Part shown: positions 51,926 to 59,368 of the stretch, one piece after another | How positions within the stretch are numbered: the stretch's first letter is position 1 | Layout: the number at the start of each line of letters is the position of its first letter | DNA from: Glaciecola sp041380235 | Lineage (GTDB): Bacteria; Pseudomonadota; Gammaproteobacteria; Enterobacterales; Alteromonadaceae | Direction: 5' to 3' | Assembly: GCF_041380235.1 (NCBI RefSeq) | Contig: NZ_JBGIYY010000005.1 | Span: 62,001-126,000 of the forward strand | Length of the DNA stretch: 64,000 nt | Notes under the pieces: model-generated | Seen by the model: the letters and a program-made list of their open reading frames with translations, nothing else | What the model was told of the DNA's origin: nothing | The model's database searches: none | Translations under genes and position numbers: made by a program

Positions 51926-52852
51926 TCAGAGCGTGTCCAAATAGCGTTGCCATTGCTCGTTGGTCGTAAGTTCGCCGGCACCTTCCCAAGCAAAACCTGC
52001 CTGATAAGAGAGTCTTCCTTGCTCATCGGTCGAAGTGAACATCCAAATATGACTTTCATCTTTGACATCACTTGGAATGTGTTGAATGCCTTCTACACGA
52101 TTTGGATCAAGCAATGCGCCTGTGCCTACACCGTAGTTATGAATCACTTCCCAAGTAGAAATTCGCCCAGTTTCTTCATTGAAGAATACTTGCGCCTTTT
52201 CATCATGAGTCGCTACGCCAATGGCAATGGGTAATACAGCAGGCTCGCCATCTAAAGTAAATACTGAATCTACCGTAAATAATTGTGTGCCAAGAGGCAT
52301 AGAAATAGTCTTCATTTCTTTGACAATGCCCAATGGGGTATACCATTCATACTGCAAGGTAAATGAAACCTTGTCGCCACCGCTTTCGTTTACTTTATAA
52401 GTTTTAAAGCTATGTGCCGCATATGCAGTATTATCTACCCATATAGCGGTAGCCCCAACGCCGCGGCTTATACCGGTATGGTATGGGTCATAACCTTCGC
52501 CGTGGTCTTCATGATACGAAATTCCGTTTAAGTGGCCTTTGTACCATTTATCAATAATGGAATAATCAACCTTCTTAAACCATGCATCAACTCCGCTTGA
52601 GTGGCCTTTAAGAGGGGCCGCTGGTCCATATACCCGAAACGCAACTTTATCATTTTCCCATGCAAAGTCGTCGGCGCGTTCAGGCACAAAACGACCATAT
52701 GCCATAACCTTTGGTTCTGCTTCTGACGACAAAACCTCATTTGCTAGCAAAGATGTGCTTTCGACCTTGTTATCGCTACAACCGGCAAACAAAACACTTG
52801 AAACTGCCAGAAATAGCAATGCTTTGACTGATATATGCTGATTTTTTTTCAT
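51926..52852 (-). CDS. DUF4861 family lipoprotein
   Basis: 308 residues with lipobox FAGC (about residue 24) and ribosome site AAGGGC. The fold looks like a large beta-sandwich: AYGRFVPERADDFAWENDKV, AFRVYGPAAP, HEDHGEGYDPYHTGISRGVG, YEWYTPLGIVKEMKTISMPL, QLFTVDSVFTLDG, SYQAGFAWEGAGE. This is the pattern of DUF4861, a family met often in loci for uronate-containing polymers. Members resemble mutarotase/lyase-type beta-sandwich proteins, but no reaction can be given here. The conserved HEDHGEGYDPYHTG segment would be the obvious active-site or metal-site candidate. It is preceded by a small lipoprotein and followed by rhaM. Confidence 0.72.
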   Translation of the reverse strand: MKKNQHISVKALLFLAVSSVLFAGCSDNKVESTSLLANEVLSSEAEPKVMAYGRFVPERADDFAWENDKVAFRVYGPAAPLKGHSSGVDAWFKKVDYSIIDKWYKGHLNGISYHEDHGEGYDPYHTGISRGVGATAIWVDNTAYAAHSFKTYKVNESGGDKVSFTLQYEWYTPLGIVKEMKTISMPLGTQLFTVDSVFTLDGEPAVLPIAIGVATHDEKAQVFFNEETGRISTWEVIHNYGVGTGALLDPNRVEGIQHIPSDVKDESHIWMFTSTDEQGRLSYQAGFAWEGAGELTTNEQWQRYLDTL

Positions 52853-52865
52853 TCAATGCCCTTAT

Positions 52866-53252
52866 CTAAAGATTCATTTTAAAAATATTTACGTTACCTA
52901 TTGTAGACGCTGATTTCGACGCCTGAAGTTCATCAATTGTAAAGGTGGCTGACAATGTTCCAAGCGGTGCATTGCTGGTAACAGAGCTGCTTGACGATTG
53001 CGCTTTGTCTTGTGTTGAAGGATTTGTTTGCGACCTAGGGCCATTAGCAAACAGTCTTATTTGACGAAAAACATCATCAGTATTGGATATTCTATGTGTG
53101 GCGCTATTTGCTTCAATTGATAGACTTGCTAAGCCATTGAGATCGGTGCATGCCCCAATGATTAAAAAAGCAAATCCGACAATACTGAAAGAACACACTT
53201 TTACGAGTAATACATTTTTTACGTGATAAAGCGTTCGTTTTGTTTGTCCCAT
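52866..53252 (-). CDS. Small lipoprotein of unknown function
   Basis: 128 residues from the ATG at 53252, preceded by AGGGGG; upstream in-frame codons are less well placed. Lipobox IGAC (Cys35) follows a hydrophobic stretch (FSIVGFAFLII). The mature part is short, Ser/Thr rich (a run SSSSS near 84-88) and has one patterned segment, GTLSATFTIDELQASKSAS. No family recognised. It is the first gene of the operon that also encodes DUF4861, RhaM, the tandem hydrolase-like protein and GH88, 13 bp before the DUF4861 gene, so it is very likely expressed. It may be a surface or adaptor lipoprotein. Confidence 0.65.
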   Translation of the reverse strand: MGQTKRTLYHVKNVLLVKVCSFSIVGFAFLIIGACTDLNGLASLSIEANSATHRISNTDDVFRQIRLFANGPRSQTNPSTQDKAQSSSSSVTSNAPLGTLSATFTIDELQASKSASTIGNVNIFKMNL

Positions 53253-53399
53253 TAAACGCCCCCTAAATTTTATTTTTATATTGTACACAATTGATTGATA
53301 TTGCACTATGATGACTGCTAATGCAAACTTAGTGTAAGCGATTTGTTAAGCATTTACACAACAATTCAACACAAATTAATATAGTATGGGGCTTCTCAG
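53253..53399. promoter_or_regulatory. Divergent promoter with ATTGT-ACAAT dyad
   Basis: 147 bases between a leftward operon and the rightward sulfatase gene. ATTGT-ac-ACAAT (53280-53291) is a dyad of the GntR-operator kind. On the sulfatase side TTTACA (53353-53358) and TAATAT (53377-53382), 18 bases apart, form a possible promoter. Similar ATTGT...ACAAT arms occur near 38337, with a longer spacer. Confidence 0.4.
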
Positions 53400-54872
53400 A
53401 TGGAGAGACGACATTTTGTCTTAGGCGGTTTAGGCGCTGTGCTTACCCTTTCTGCATGCGATTTAAAATGGTTATCTCGCGTCCAAAAAGAATATCCAAA
53501 CATTTTGATGCTGATTGTTGACGACCTAAATGACTGGGTGGGCCCTTTAGGCGGCCATCCGAATACCAAAACCCCTAATATTGACCGGCTTGCGGAACAG
53601 GGCACCGTGTTTGCTAATGCACATGCACCGGCGCCCTTATGCGGCCCATCTCGAGCCAGTGTAATGACTGGACTTTCTCCTGCTACCACCGGAATTTATG
53701 GGCACGTAAGAGATAACGATATTAAAGCTGCAAATGACAAAGCGGCGCAATCGATATTTATCAGTGAATATTTCAGAAACCACGGCTATTACACTGCGGC
53801 CGTTGGTAAAGTTTTTCACCAAAACGTGGCTGACGGTAGCTTCGATAATTTTGGCGGCCGAGTGGAGCGATTTGGGCCTTATCCCGAAACAAGAATGAAG
53901 TGGCATGATAAGCGCACTAATACTGATTGGGGCGCGTTTCCTGAGAGAGACGACCAAATGCCTGACTACGACTCAGCGCAGTGGTTAGCACAACAACTAA
54001 GTGTCAAACATGACAAGCCATTTTTTATGGCGGGTGGCTTTTTAAGACCTCATGTACCATGGCATGTGCCTGAAAAATGGTTTGATATGCATCCAATAGA
54101 AGAGATCGTCCTTCCGCCTTTTTTACAGAAGGATTTAGACGATGTGCCCGATATTGCAAAAGCCATTTCGAAACATCCGATGATGCCCACCACCGAATGG
54201 GCGATTGAAAATGACGAATGGAAAGGCATGGTTCAAGCCTATTTAGCCAGCGTATCTTTTGTCGACTCATGTGTGGGTATTGTGCTTGACGCACTAGACA
54301 AAAGTGAATACGCAGATGACACCGCCGTTGTGCTGTGGGGTGACCATGGCTACTCATTGGGCGAAAAAAGTAAATTTGCCAAAATGACACTTTGGGAGCG
54401 CGCTACACGTACACCATTAATTATCAAACCACCAAAGAATCAACGAACCACCTCCGGTAAGCAAGTAACAAACAAGCCAGTTAGCTTGTTAGACTTATAT
54501 CCAACGCTTGTTAAAATGGCTGGCTTACCAGAAAATCCTGCCAACCAAGGCAATGATATCTCGCCTTTATTAACCAACCCCATTCAAGAATGGGAGCATG
54601 TTGCACTGACTACCTATGGTCCAAACAATCATGCGGTAAAAACCGAGCGATATCGCTATATTCGCTATGAGGACGGCAGCGAAGAGCTATACGATCATCA
54701 ACAAGACAGAGACGAATGGCATAATTTAGCAGACGATCCAAATTACGCAGAAATTAAAAAAGCCTTAATTAAGCACGTACCAACTGACCCAGCAAAGTGG
54801 TCGGTGGTATCAAATTATGAAGGTAATCCATATTTTAAAAACTTGAGTGAACAAGCAAAAATTGGCTTATAG
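53400..54872 (+). CDS. S1 family sulfatase, iduronate-2-sulfatase-like, lipoprotein
   Basis: 490 residues. N terminus MERRHFVLGGLGAVLTLSAC: a twin-arginine-like start with a lipobox (LSAC, Cys20), so possibly Tat-exported and lipidated. Active site: metal ligands in VDDLNDWVGPLGG, formylglycine cysteine Cys81 in LCGPSRASVMTG (C-x-P-S-R), and WGDHGYSLGEKSKFAKMTLW. The same subgroup as the gene at 41736, judging from GFLRPHVPWHVPEKWFDMHP, but with Pro in the cysteine motif. It ends 13 bp before the PL25-like lyase, with which it is surely co-transcribed. It removes sulfate from ulvan oligomers in the periplasm or at the cell surface; position not known. Confidence 0.9.
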   Translation: MERRHFVLGGLGAVLTLSACDLKWLSRVQKEYPNILMLIVDDLNDWVGPLGGHPNTKTPNIDRLAEQGTVFANAHAPAPLCGPSRASVMTGLSPATTGIYGHVRDNDIKAANDKAAQSIFISEYFRNHGYYTAAVGKVFHQNVADGSFDNFGGRVERFGPYPETRMKWHDKRTNTDWGAFPERDDQMPDYDSAQWLAQQLSVKHDKPFFMAGGFLRPHVPWHVPEKWFDMHPIEEIVLPPFLQKDLDDVPDIAKAISKHPMMPTTEWAIENDEWKGMVQAYLASVSFVDSCVGIVLDALDKSEYADDTAVVLWGDHGYSLGEKSKFAKMTLWERATRTPLIIKPPKNQRTTSGKQVTNKPVSLLDLYPTLVKMAGLPENPANQGNDISPLLTNPIQEWEHVALTTYGPNNHAVKTERYRYIRYEDGSEELYDHQQDRDEWHNLADDPNYAEIKKALIKHVPTDPAKWSVVSNYEGNPYFKNLSEQAKIGL

Positions 54873-54885
54873 AGGAGCAGCGAAC

Positions 54886-56304
54886 ATGGGTGTGCGAGTT
54901 AAAAATCATAAAAGCAAGGCATCGACCAGATTATACGTTGCTTTTTTATTTGCCATGTTTTGTTTGTTAGCCGCCGGCTCGCTGAACATCAAAAAAGCAA
55001 ATGCGAATAGCGATGAACAGTTCATGGTCGAATCTATGGCAATCGATAATGCATGGTCTGGACATCGCATTAAGCCTTTTTTGTTGACTCGAGGCAAGCA
55101 TCAGTTTGTTGCATATTTCGACGCCAACCGGCAAATGACTATTGCTCATCGTTTGATTGGCAAACCTTGGCGTTACTACAAAGTCGATAGTTACTTAGGT
55201 TGGGATAGCCATAATTATGTCACGATGGAGTTAGATAGTGCGGGTTATCTGCACGTAACGGGTAACATGCATGGTGATCCAATTGAATATTTTAGAATGA
55301 GTGAACCCTATAACGTGCGCTCTCTTAAACGCATAGAGATTATGGTTGAACAAGCAATTGAGCGCCGCGTTACCTACCCTATTTTTATGCTAAACAAAAA
55401 TAATGAGCTGCTGATTAAATATCGCGATGGTGGCAGTGGGAATGGCAATGAAATTTATAATATATATGACGTTGATACTCAGTCATGGTCGCGATTACAT
55501 ACTGACCAATTTTTAGATGGTGAAGGCAAAATGAGCGGTTATTTTGAAGGTCCAATATTAGGTCCTGATGGTAATTTCCACTTAATTTGGGTGTGGCGCG
55601 ATACTCCCGATGCCTCAACCAATCATAGTTTATCTTATGCGCGCAGTCCTGACTTAGTAAGTTGGGAAGATTCAAATGGCAGGCCTATTGCGCTGCCATT
55701 GACCCTCAAACACACTGAAGTTGTCGACCCGGTGCCGCCCCTAGGCGGGATGATAAACAATAACGTTAAATTGGGCTTTGACCAACAACAGCGTCAGGTG
55801 ATTTCCTACCATAAATATGATGAAAATGGTTACACGCAAATGTATGTTGCACGCAAGGAAGGTAAAATATGGAATATCGTTAAAGTAAGCGATTGGACCG
55901 GGTTTAGATGGGATTTCGGTGGTGGAGGCTCGCTTGGTAGATTCCCCATAGAGCCTTTTGCACCCGCCATATTAAATGAAAACCACATTGGCGTGGTGGT
56001 ACGCCGCGACGATAAGATCATTCGTTTTGTGCTTGATGCAGAGACTTTGCAGACGGTACGTACGGAAAATGCCGAGCTTTATCCAGCACAAATAGACAGT
56101 ATTGCTCAGCAAGCAAATCGCAATATATTTGACTCTACCGAGCTTCCTCTCGAGCTAAGGGTATTCAATGGGGTCGGAGATACAGGCCCGAATGACATCC
56201 GATACTACCTTTCATGGTATGGTCAGCCTGGCAATAGAGATAGAGCACATGTGTTTATTCCTGATCCAACGGTGTTGCTGCTACATGAAGTAAAACATAA
56301 ATAA
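54886..56304 (+). CDS. PL25-like ulvan lyase (BNR_4 propeller)
   Basis: 472 residues from the ATG at 54886, preceded by AGAGGAG; an upstream ATG at 54847 would overlap the sulfatase and is rejected. Signal peptide YVAFLFAMFCLLAAG. The propeller carries WDSHNYVTMEL (His109), HVTGNMHGDP (His129), RVTYPIF (Tyr164) and KYRDGGSGNG (Arg180). The gaps His-His 20 and Tyr-Arg 16 equal those I recall for PL25 of Pseudoalteromonas, making it the best PL25 candidate here. It cuts ulvan at glucuronate or iduronate by beta-elimination. It sits between the sulfatase and the TRAP transporter genes (64 bp to dctP), suggesting a unit of cut, desulfate and import. Confidence 0.82.
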   Translation: MGVRVKNHKSKASTRLYVAFLFAMFCLLAAGSLNIKKANANSDEQFMVESMAIDNAWSGHRIKPFLLTRGKHQFVAYFDANRQMTIAHRLIGKPWRYYKVDSYLGWDSHNYVTMELDSAGYLHVTGNMHGDPIEYFRMSEPYNVRSLKRIEIMVEQAIERRVTYPIFMLNKNNELLIKYRDGGSGNGNEIYNIYDVDTQSWSRLHTDQFLDGEGKMSGYFEGPILGPDGNFHLIWVWRDTPDASTNHSLSYARSPDLVSWEDSNGRPIALPLTLKHTEVVDPVPPLGGMINNNVKLGFDQQQRQVISYHKYDENGYTQMYVARKEGKIWNIVKVSDWTGFRWDFGGGGSLGRFPIEPFAPAILNENHIGVVVRRDDKIIRFVLDAETLQTVRTENAELYPAQIDSIAQQANRNIFDSTELPLELRVFNGVGDTGPNDIRYYLSWYGQPGNRDRAHVFIPDPTVLLLHEVKHK

Positions 56305-56368
56305 GGTTGCGTGAAATAATGCTTACTAGATATATTCTTATGACGGCGTGTAAATGTTGGAGAAGTAA

Positions 56369-57349
56369 ATGACAAAATTTAAATACTTGGTTTTATGCTG
56401 CGTGGTGGTGTTGTCTGCTTGCGTAAAGCAAGACGACACGGTGATATTGCGCATAGGACATTCGTTAGATATGGAACATAGTGTGCACAAAGCGATGGAC
56501 CACATGGGTGACCAACTTGCGCTTTACTCTAACAACACGATGCAAATTAAACTTTATCCGAATGCTCAATTAGGCAGCGAGCGTGAAATGCTTGAACTGC
56601 TGCAGATAGGCAGCTTGGCGATGACGAAAGTGTCAGCAGCTGCGATAGAGGGTTTTGTCCCTGAGATGAAAGTGTATGGCGTTCCATATTTATTTCGCGA
56701 CAATGCTCATCGCTGGCAAGTGCTTGAAAGTGAAATTGGTAGGGAAATTTTGAGCTATACCCAAAAAGCACATTTAACCGGTCTAGGCTACTATGATGCG
56801 GGAAGCCGAAGCTTTTACACCACTGACAAAAAAGTTGAGTCACCAGCCGATTTACCGGGTATGAAAATTCGTGTAATGCAGAGTCCAAGTGCCGTAGCCA
56901 TGGTCAACACCATGGGCGGAACAGCTACTCCTATCTCTTTCGGAGAGCTATATGCTGCGCTTCAGCAAGGCGTTGTTGATGGCGCAGAAAACAATCCGCC
57001 GTCATTCTTTTTATCCCGTCATTACGAAATATCCAAGTATTATGTGTTAGATGAACACACCGCGGTGCCTGATGTAATTGTTGCCAGTAAGCATATCTTT
57101 GACAACTTGACTGAGCAGCAGCAAACATGGTTGCAAATGGCGGTAGACGATTCTATTGAGCTCCAAAAAAAGCTCTGGAAAGAACTAGAAGAACGCTCGT
57201 TACGTGAAGTTAAAGCGGCAGGAGTTGAAGTGATATACCCTGACAAACAACCTTTCGTAGATGCGCTTGCTCCGCTATATGAGGGGTATAAAGGTACCGC
57301 CATTGGCGATTACATTGAACGAATCAGAAACGTAAAAGAGGAGCAATAG
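56369..57349 (+). CDS. dctP: TRAP transporter substrate-binding lipoprotein DctP
   Basis: 326 residues with lipobox LSAC (Cys18). DctP-family hallmarks: RIGHSLDMEHSVHKAMDHMG near the N terminus, PGMKIRVMQSPSAVAMVNTM (the Arg that binds the substrate carboxylate), and PISFGELYAALQQGVVDGAE. It binds an organic acid in the periplasm and feeds the DctQ/DctM permease. Given the neighbours, the ligand is probably a uronate or unsaturated uronate-containing product of ulvan; members with the GELYxALQxGxVDGAENN pattern often bind hexuronates. The lipid anchor is somewhat unusual for a DctP, but such forms exist. One base separates it from dctQ. Confidence 0.93.
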   Translation: MTKFKYLVLCCVVVLSACVKQDDTVILRIGHSLDMEHSVHKAMDHMGDQLALYSNNTMQIKLYPNAQLGSEREMLELLQIGSLAMTKVSAAAIEGFVPEMKVYGVPYLFRDNAHRWQVLESEIGREILSYTQKAHLTGLGYYDAGSRSFYTTDKKVESPADLPGMKIRVMQSPSAVAMVNTMGGTATPISFGELYAALQQGVVDGAENNPPSFFLSRHYEISKYYVLDEHTAVPDVIVASKHIFDNLTEQQQTWLQMAVDDSIELQKKLWKELEERSLREVKAAGVEVIYPDKQPFVDALAPLYEGYKGTAIGDYIERIRNVKEEQ

Positions 57350-57350
57350 C

Positions 57351-57845
57351 ATGGGAAGTCTTCAAAACATGGTAGTTGCCGTGCTTAAGCAACTGATTAT
57401 TGCGTTGCTCGCAGGTATTGTAGTGGTGGTTAGTATTCAGGTGTTTTCACGCTTTGTATTGGGCTCCTCTAGCTCTATTACCGAAGAGTTGGCGAGATTT
57501 TTGCTGATTTGGATCGGCTTATTTGGGGGAGCTTATGGCTATTACAGCAACGCTCACCTGGGGCTCGATATTGTTACAAATAAACTCAGTGCCATACCAC
57601 ACACCTTGGTAGCAATACTTGCTCATCTACTAATAATGGGTTTTGCGATAGTGGTAATGGTGCTGGGCGGTATATCTCTGGTATCGCTGACCTTAGAGCC
57701 GGTACAAATCTCGGCTGCAATGCAAATTAAAATGGCTTATGTCTACCTTGCTATTCCGATTTCGGGGGGCTTAATCGTATTTTTTTCAGTCGTTAAACTA
57801 AGTGAGCTAGTGCCAATGCTAAGCCGCAGCAAAGAAGGAGTTTAA
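57351..57845 (+). CDS. dctQ: TRAP transporter small permease DctQ
   Basis: 164 residues with four hydrophobic segments (about 9-32, 48-66, 85-113, 131-150). Family pattern RFVLGSSSSITEELARFLLI followed by WIGLFGGAYGYY. Small integral membrane partner of DctM; both use the sodium gradient. Overlap-like spacing (1 bp from dctP, 2 bp to dctM) and the ribosome site AGGAG show co-translation. Confidence 0.95.
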   Translation: MGSLQNMVVAVLKQLIIALLAGIVVVVSIQVFSRFVLGSSSSITEELARFLLIWIGLFGGAYGYYSNAHLGLDIVTNKLSAIPHTLVAILAHLLIMGFAIVVMVLGGISLVSLTLEPVQISAAMQIKMAYVYLAIPISGGLIVFFSVVKLSELVPMLSRSKEGV

Positions 57846-57847
57846 GT

Positions 57848-59146
57848 ATGGAGTTTGCAGGTATTATCTTATTAGTTGTTTTTTGTGTGCTGTTATTAAT
57901 AAATGTGCCTATTTCGTTCAGCATAGGCATTGCTACGCTAGTCACTATGTTGTTCAGCATCGATGCCATTCCAGCCGCCACCACCATTGCCCAGCGTTTA
58001 GCCGGTGGCATCAATACCTTTGCATTACTGGCCATTCCGTTTTTTATACTATCGGGCTTAATCATGGGGCAGGGCGGTATTGCTCGTCGTCTTATTGAAT
58101 GTGCCATGGCATTAATTGGTATGCTACCAGGCGGTTTAGCATTGGTTAACGTTTTATCTTGTACGCTGTTTGGTTCTATATCGGGCTCTGCGGTTGCCGC
58201 TACCAGCGCAATCGGGAGTTTTATGATCCCCGAAATGGAAAAAAAGGGCTACGACCGTAACTTCAGCGCTGCGGTCACTGGGGCTGCTTCAACCACAGGT
58301 ATGCTCATTCCTCCTAGTAACATCCTCATTATTTATGCTATTGCAAGCGGCGGCGTGTCGATTGCAGCACTGTTTGTTGCAGGGTATTTACCGGGTATTT
58401 TAGTGGCACTTTCGCTGATGATTGTATGTGCAGGTTACGCAAAGCTTAAAGGTTATCCCACCGAGGCTCGCCTGCCGGTAAAAGTTGTGCTGAGCAAAGT
58501 CCTAGCCGCGTTGCCTAGTTTATTTTTGATCTTTATCATTATTGGCGGGATTATTGGCGGTGTGTTTACTCCCACTGAAGCGGGAGCGGTTGCGGTGATT
58601 TATTCGTTACTGCTAGCGGTTGTTATTTATCGTGAAGTGAGTGTTAAGCAACTACCTGATATATTGTTAAAAGCAGGTGAGACTACCGCTATCGTGATGC
58701 TACTTATTGGCGCATCATCGGCCATGTCGTGGATTTTATCATATGAAAACATACCTCAGGCCATTACCGAGTTTTTGTTGTTTTTAAGTGATAATCCTAT
58801 TCTTATTTTGCTGATTATTAATATCACCTTGCTTGTTGTAGGTGCATTTATGGATATGACGCCTGCGGTATTAATTTTCACGCCAATCTTTTTGCCGGTT
58901 GCAGTTGAGCTTGGAATGTCGCCACTGCATTTTGGTATCATGATAGTGCTTAATTTATCCATTGGCTTGTGTTCTCCTCCAGTTGGATCAGTGCTGTTTG
59001 TAAGTTGCGCGGTGGCAAAAACTACCATCGGGAAAATTATCAAACCGTTAATGCCATTATATCTTGCGATGTTTATTGTGTTAATGCTGGTGACATATGT
59101 GCCGAGCATCAGTGAATTTTTACCTAAGTTCTTTGGGTTGTATTAA
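57848..59146 (+). CDS. dctM: TRAP transporter large permease DctM
   Basis: 432 residues, about 12 membrane segments. DctM signatures: LLINVPISFSIGIATLVTML, FALLAIPFFILSGLIMGQGG, GSISGSAVAATSAIGSFMIP, AVTGAASTTGMLIPPSNILI, TPTEAGAVAVIYSLLL and GLCSPPVGSVLFVSC. It forms the transport channel with DctQ and takes over substrate from DctP. Strong ribosome site (AAGGAG). A strong hairpin directly follows its stop codon. Confidence 0.96.
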   Translation: MEFAGIILLVVFCVLLLINVPISFSIGIATLVTMLFSIDAIPAATTIAQRLAGGINTFALLAIPFFILSGLIMGQGGIARRLIECAMALIGMLPGGLALVNVLSCTLFGSISGSAVAATSAIGSFMIPEMEKKGYDRNFSAAVTGAASTTGMLIPPSNILIIYAIASGGVSIAALFVAGYLPGILVALSLMIVCAGYAKLKGYPTEARLPVKVVLSKVLAALPSLFLIFIIIGGIIGGVFTPTEAGAVAVIYSLLLAVVIYREVSVKQLPDILLKAGETTAIVMLLIGASSAMSWILSYENIPQAITEFLLFLSDNPILILLIINITLLVVGAFMDMTPAVLIFTPIFLPVAVELGMSPLHFGIMIVLNLSIGLCSPPVGSVLFVSCAVAKTTIGKIIKPLMPLYLAMFIVLMLVTYVPSISEFLPKFFGLY

Positions 59147-59148
59147 GA

Positions 59149-59200
59149 GCTTGGTAAACAGGGCACAACTTGTGGTCTGTTTACTGGTGGCAAACCAAGC
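59149..59200 (+). terminator. Hairpin after the TRAP operon
   Basis: Three bases after the dctM stop: GTAAACAG (59154-59161) pairs with CTGTTTAC (59177-59184), with an inner CACAA/TTGTG and an outer GCTTGG (59149-59154) with CCAAGC (59195-59200). No T-run follows, so it may stabilise or process the mRNA rather than terminate it. Confidence 0.5.
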
Positions 59201-59368
59201 AAGAAACCGCATTCTGTCGTTACCATTTCCAGCTTCAATCAGGAATGCCGTCTTTATCAAATATAAAAGGAACGCGAGCGTTTGTTTTCAAGCTTTATAA
59301 AAATCTGGTATTGCTATAGATATTGCGTTAGCCGCAGCGACCAGATTAGAAGTTTCTACCGTCGTTGC

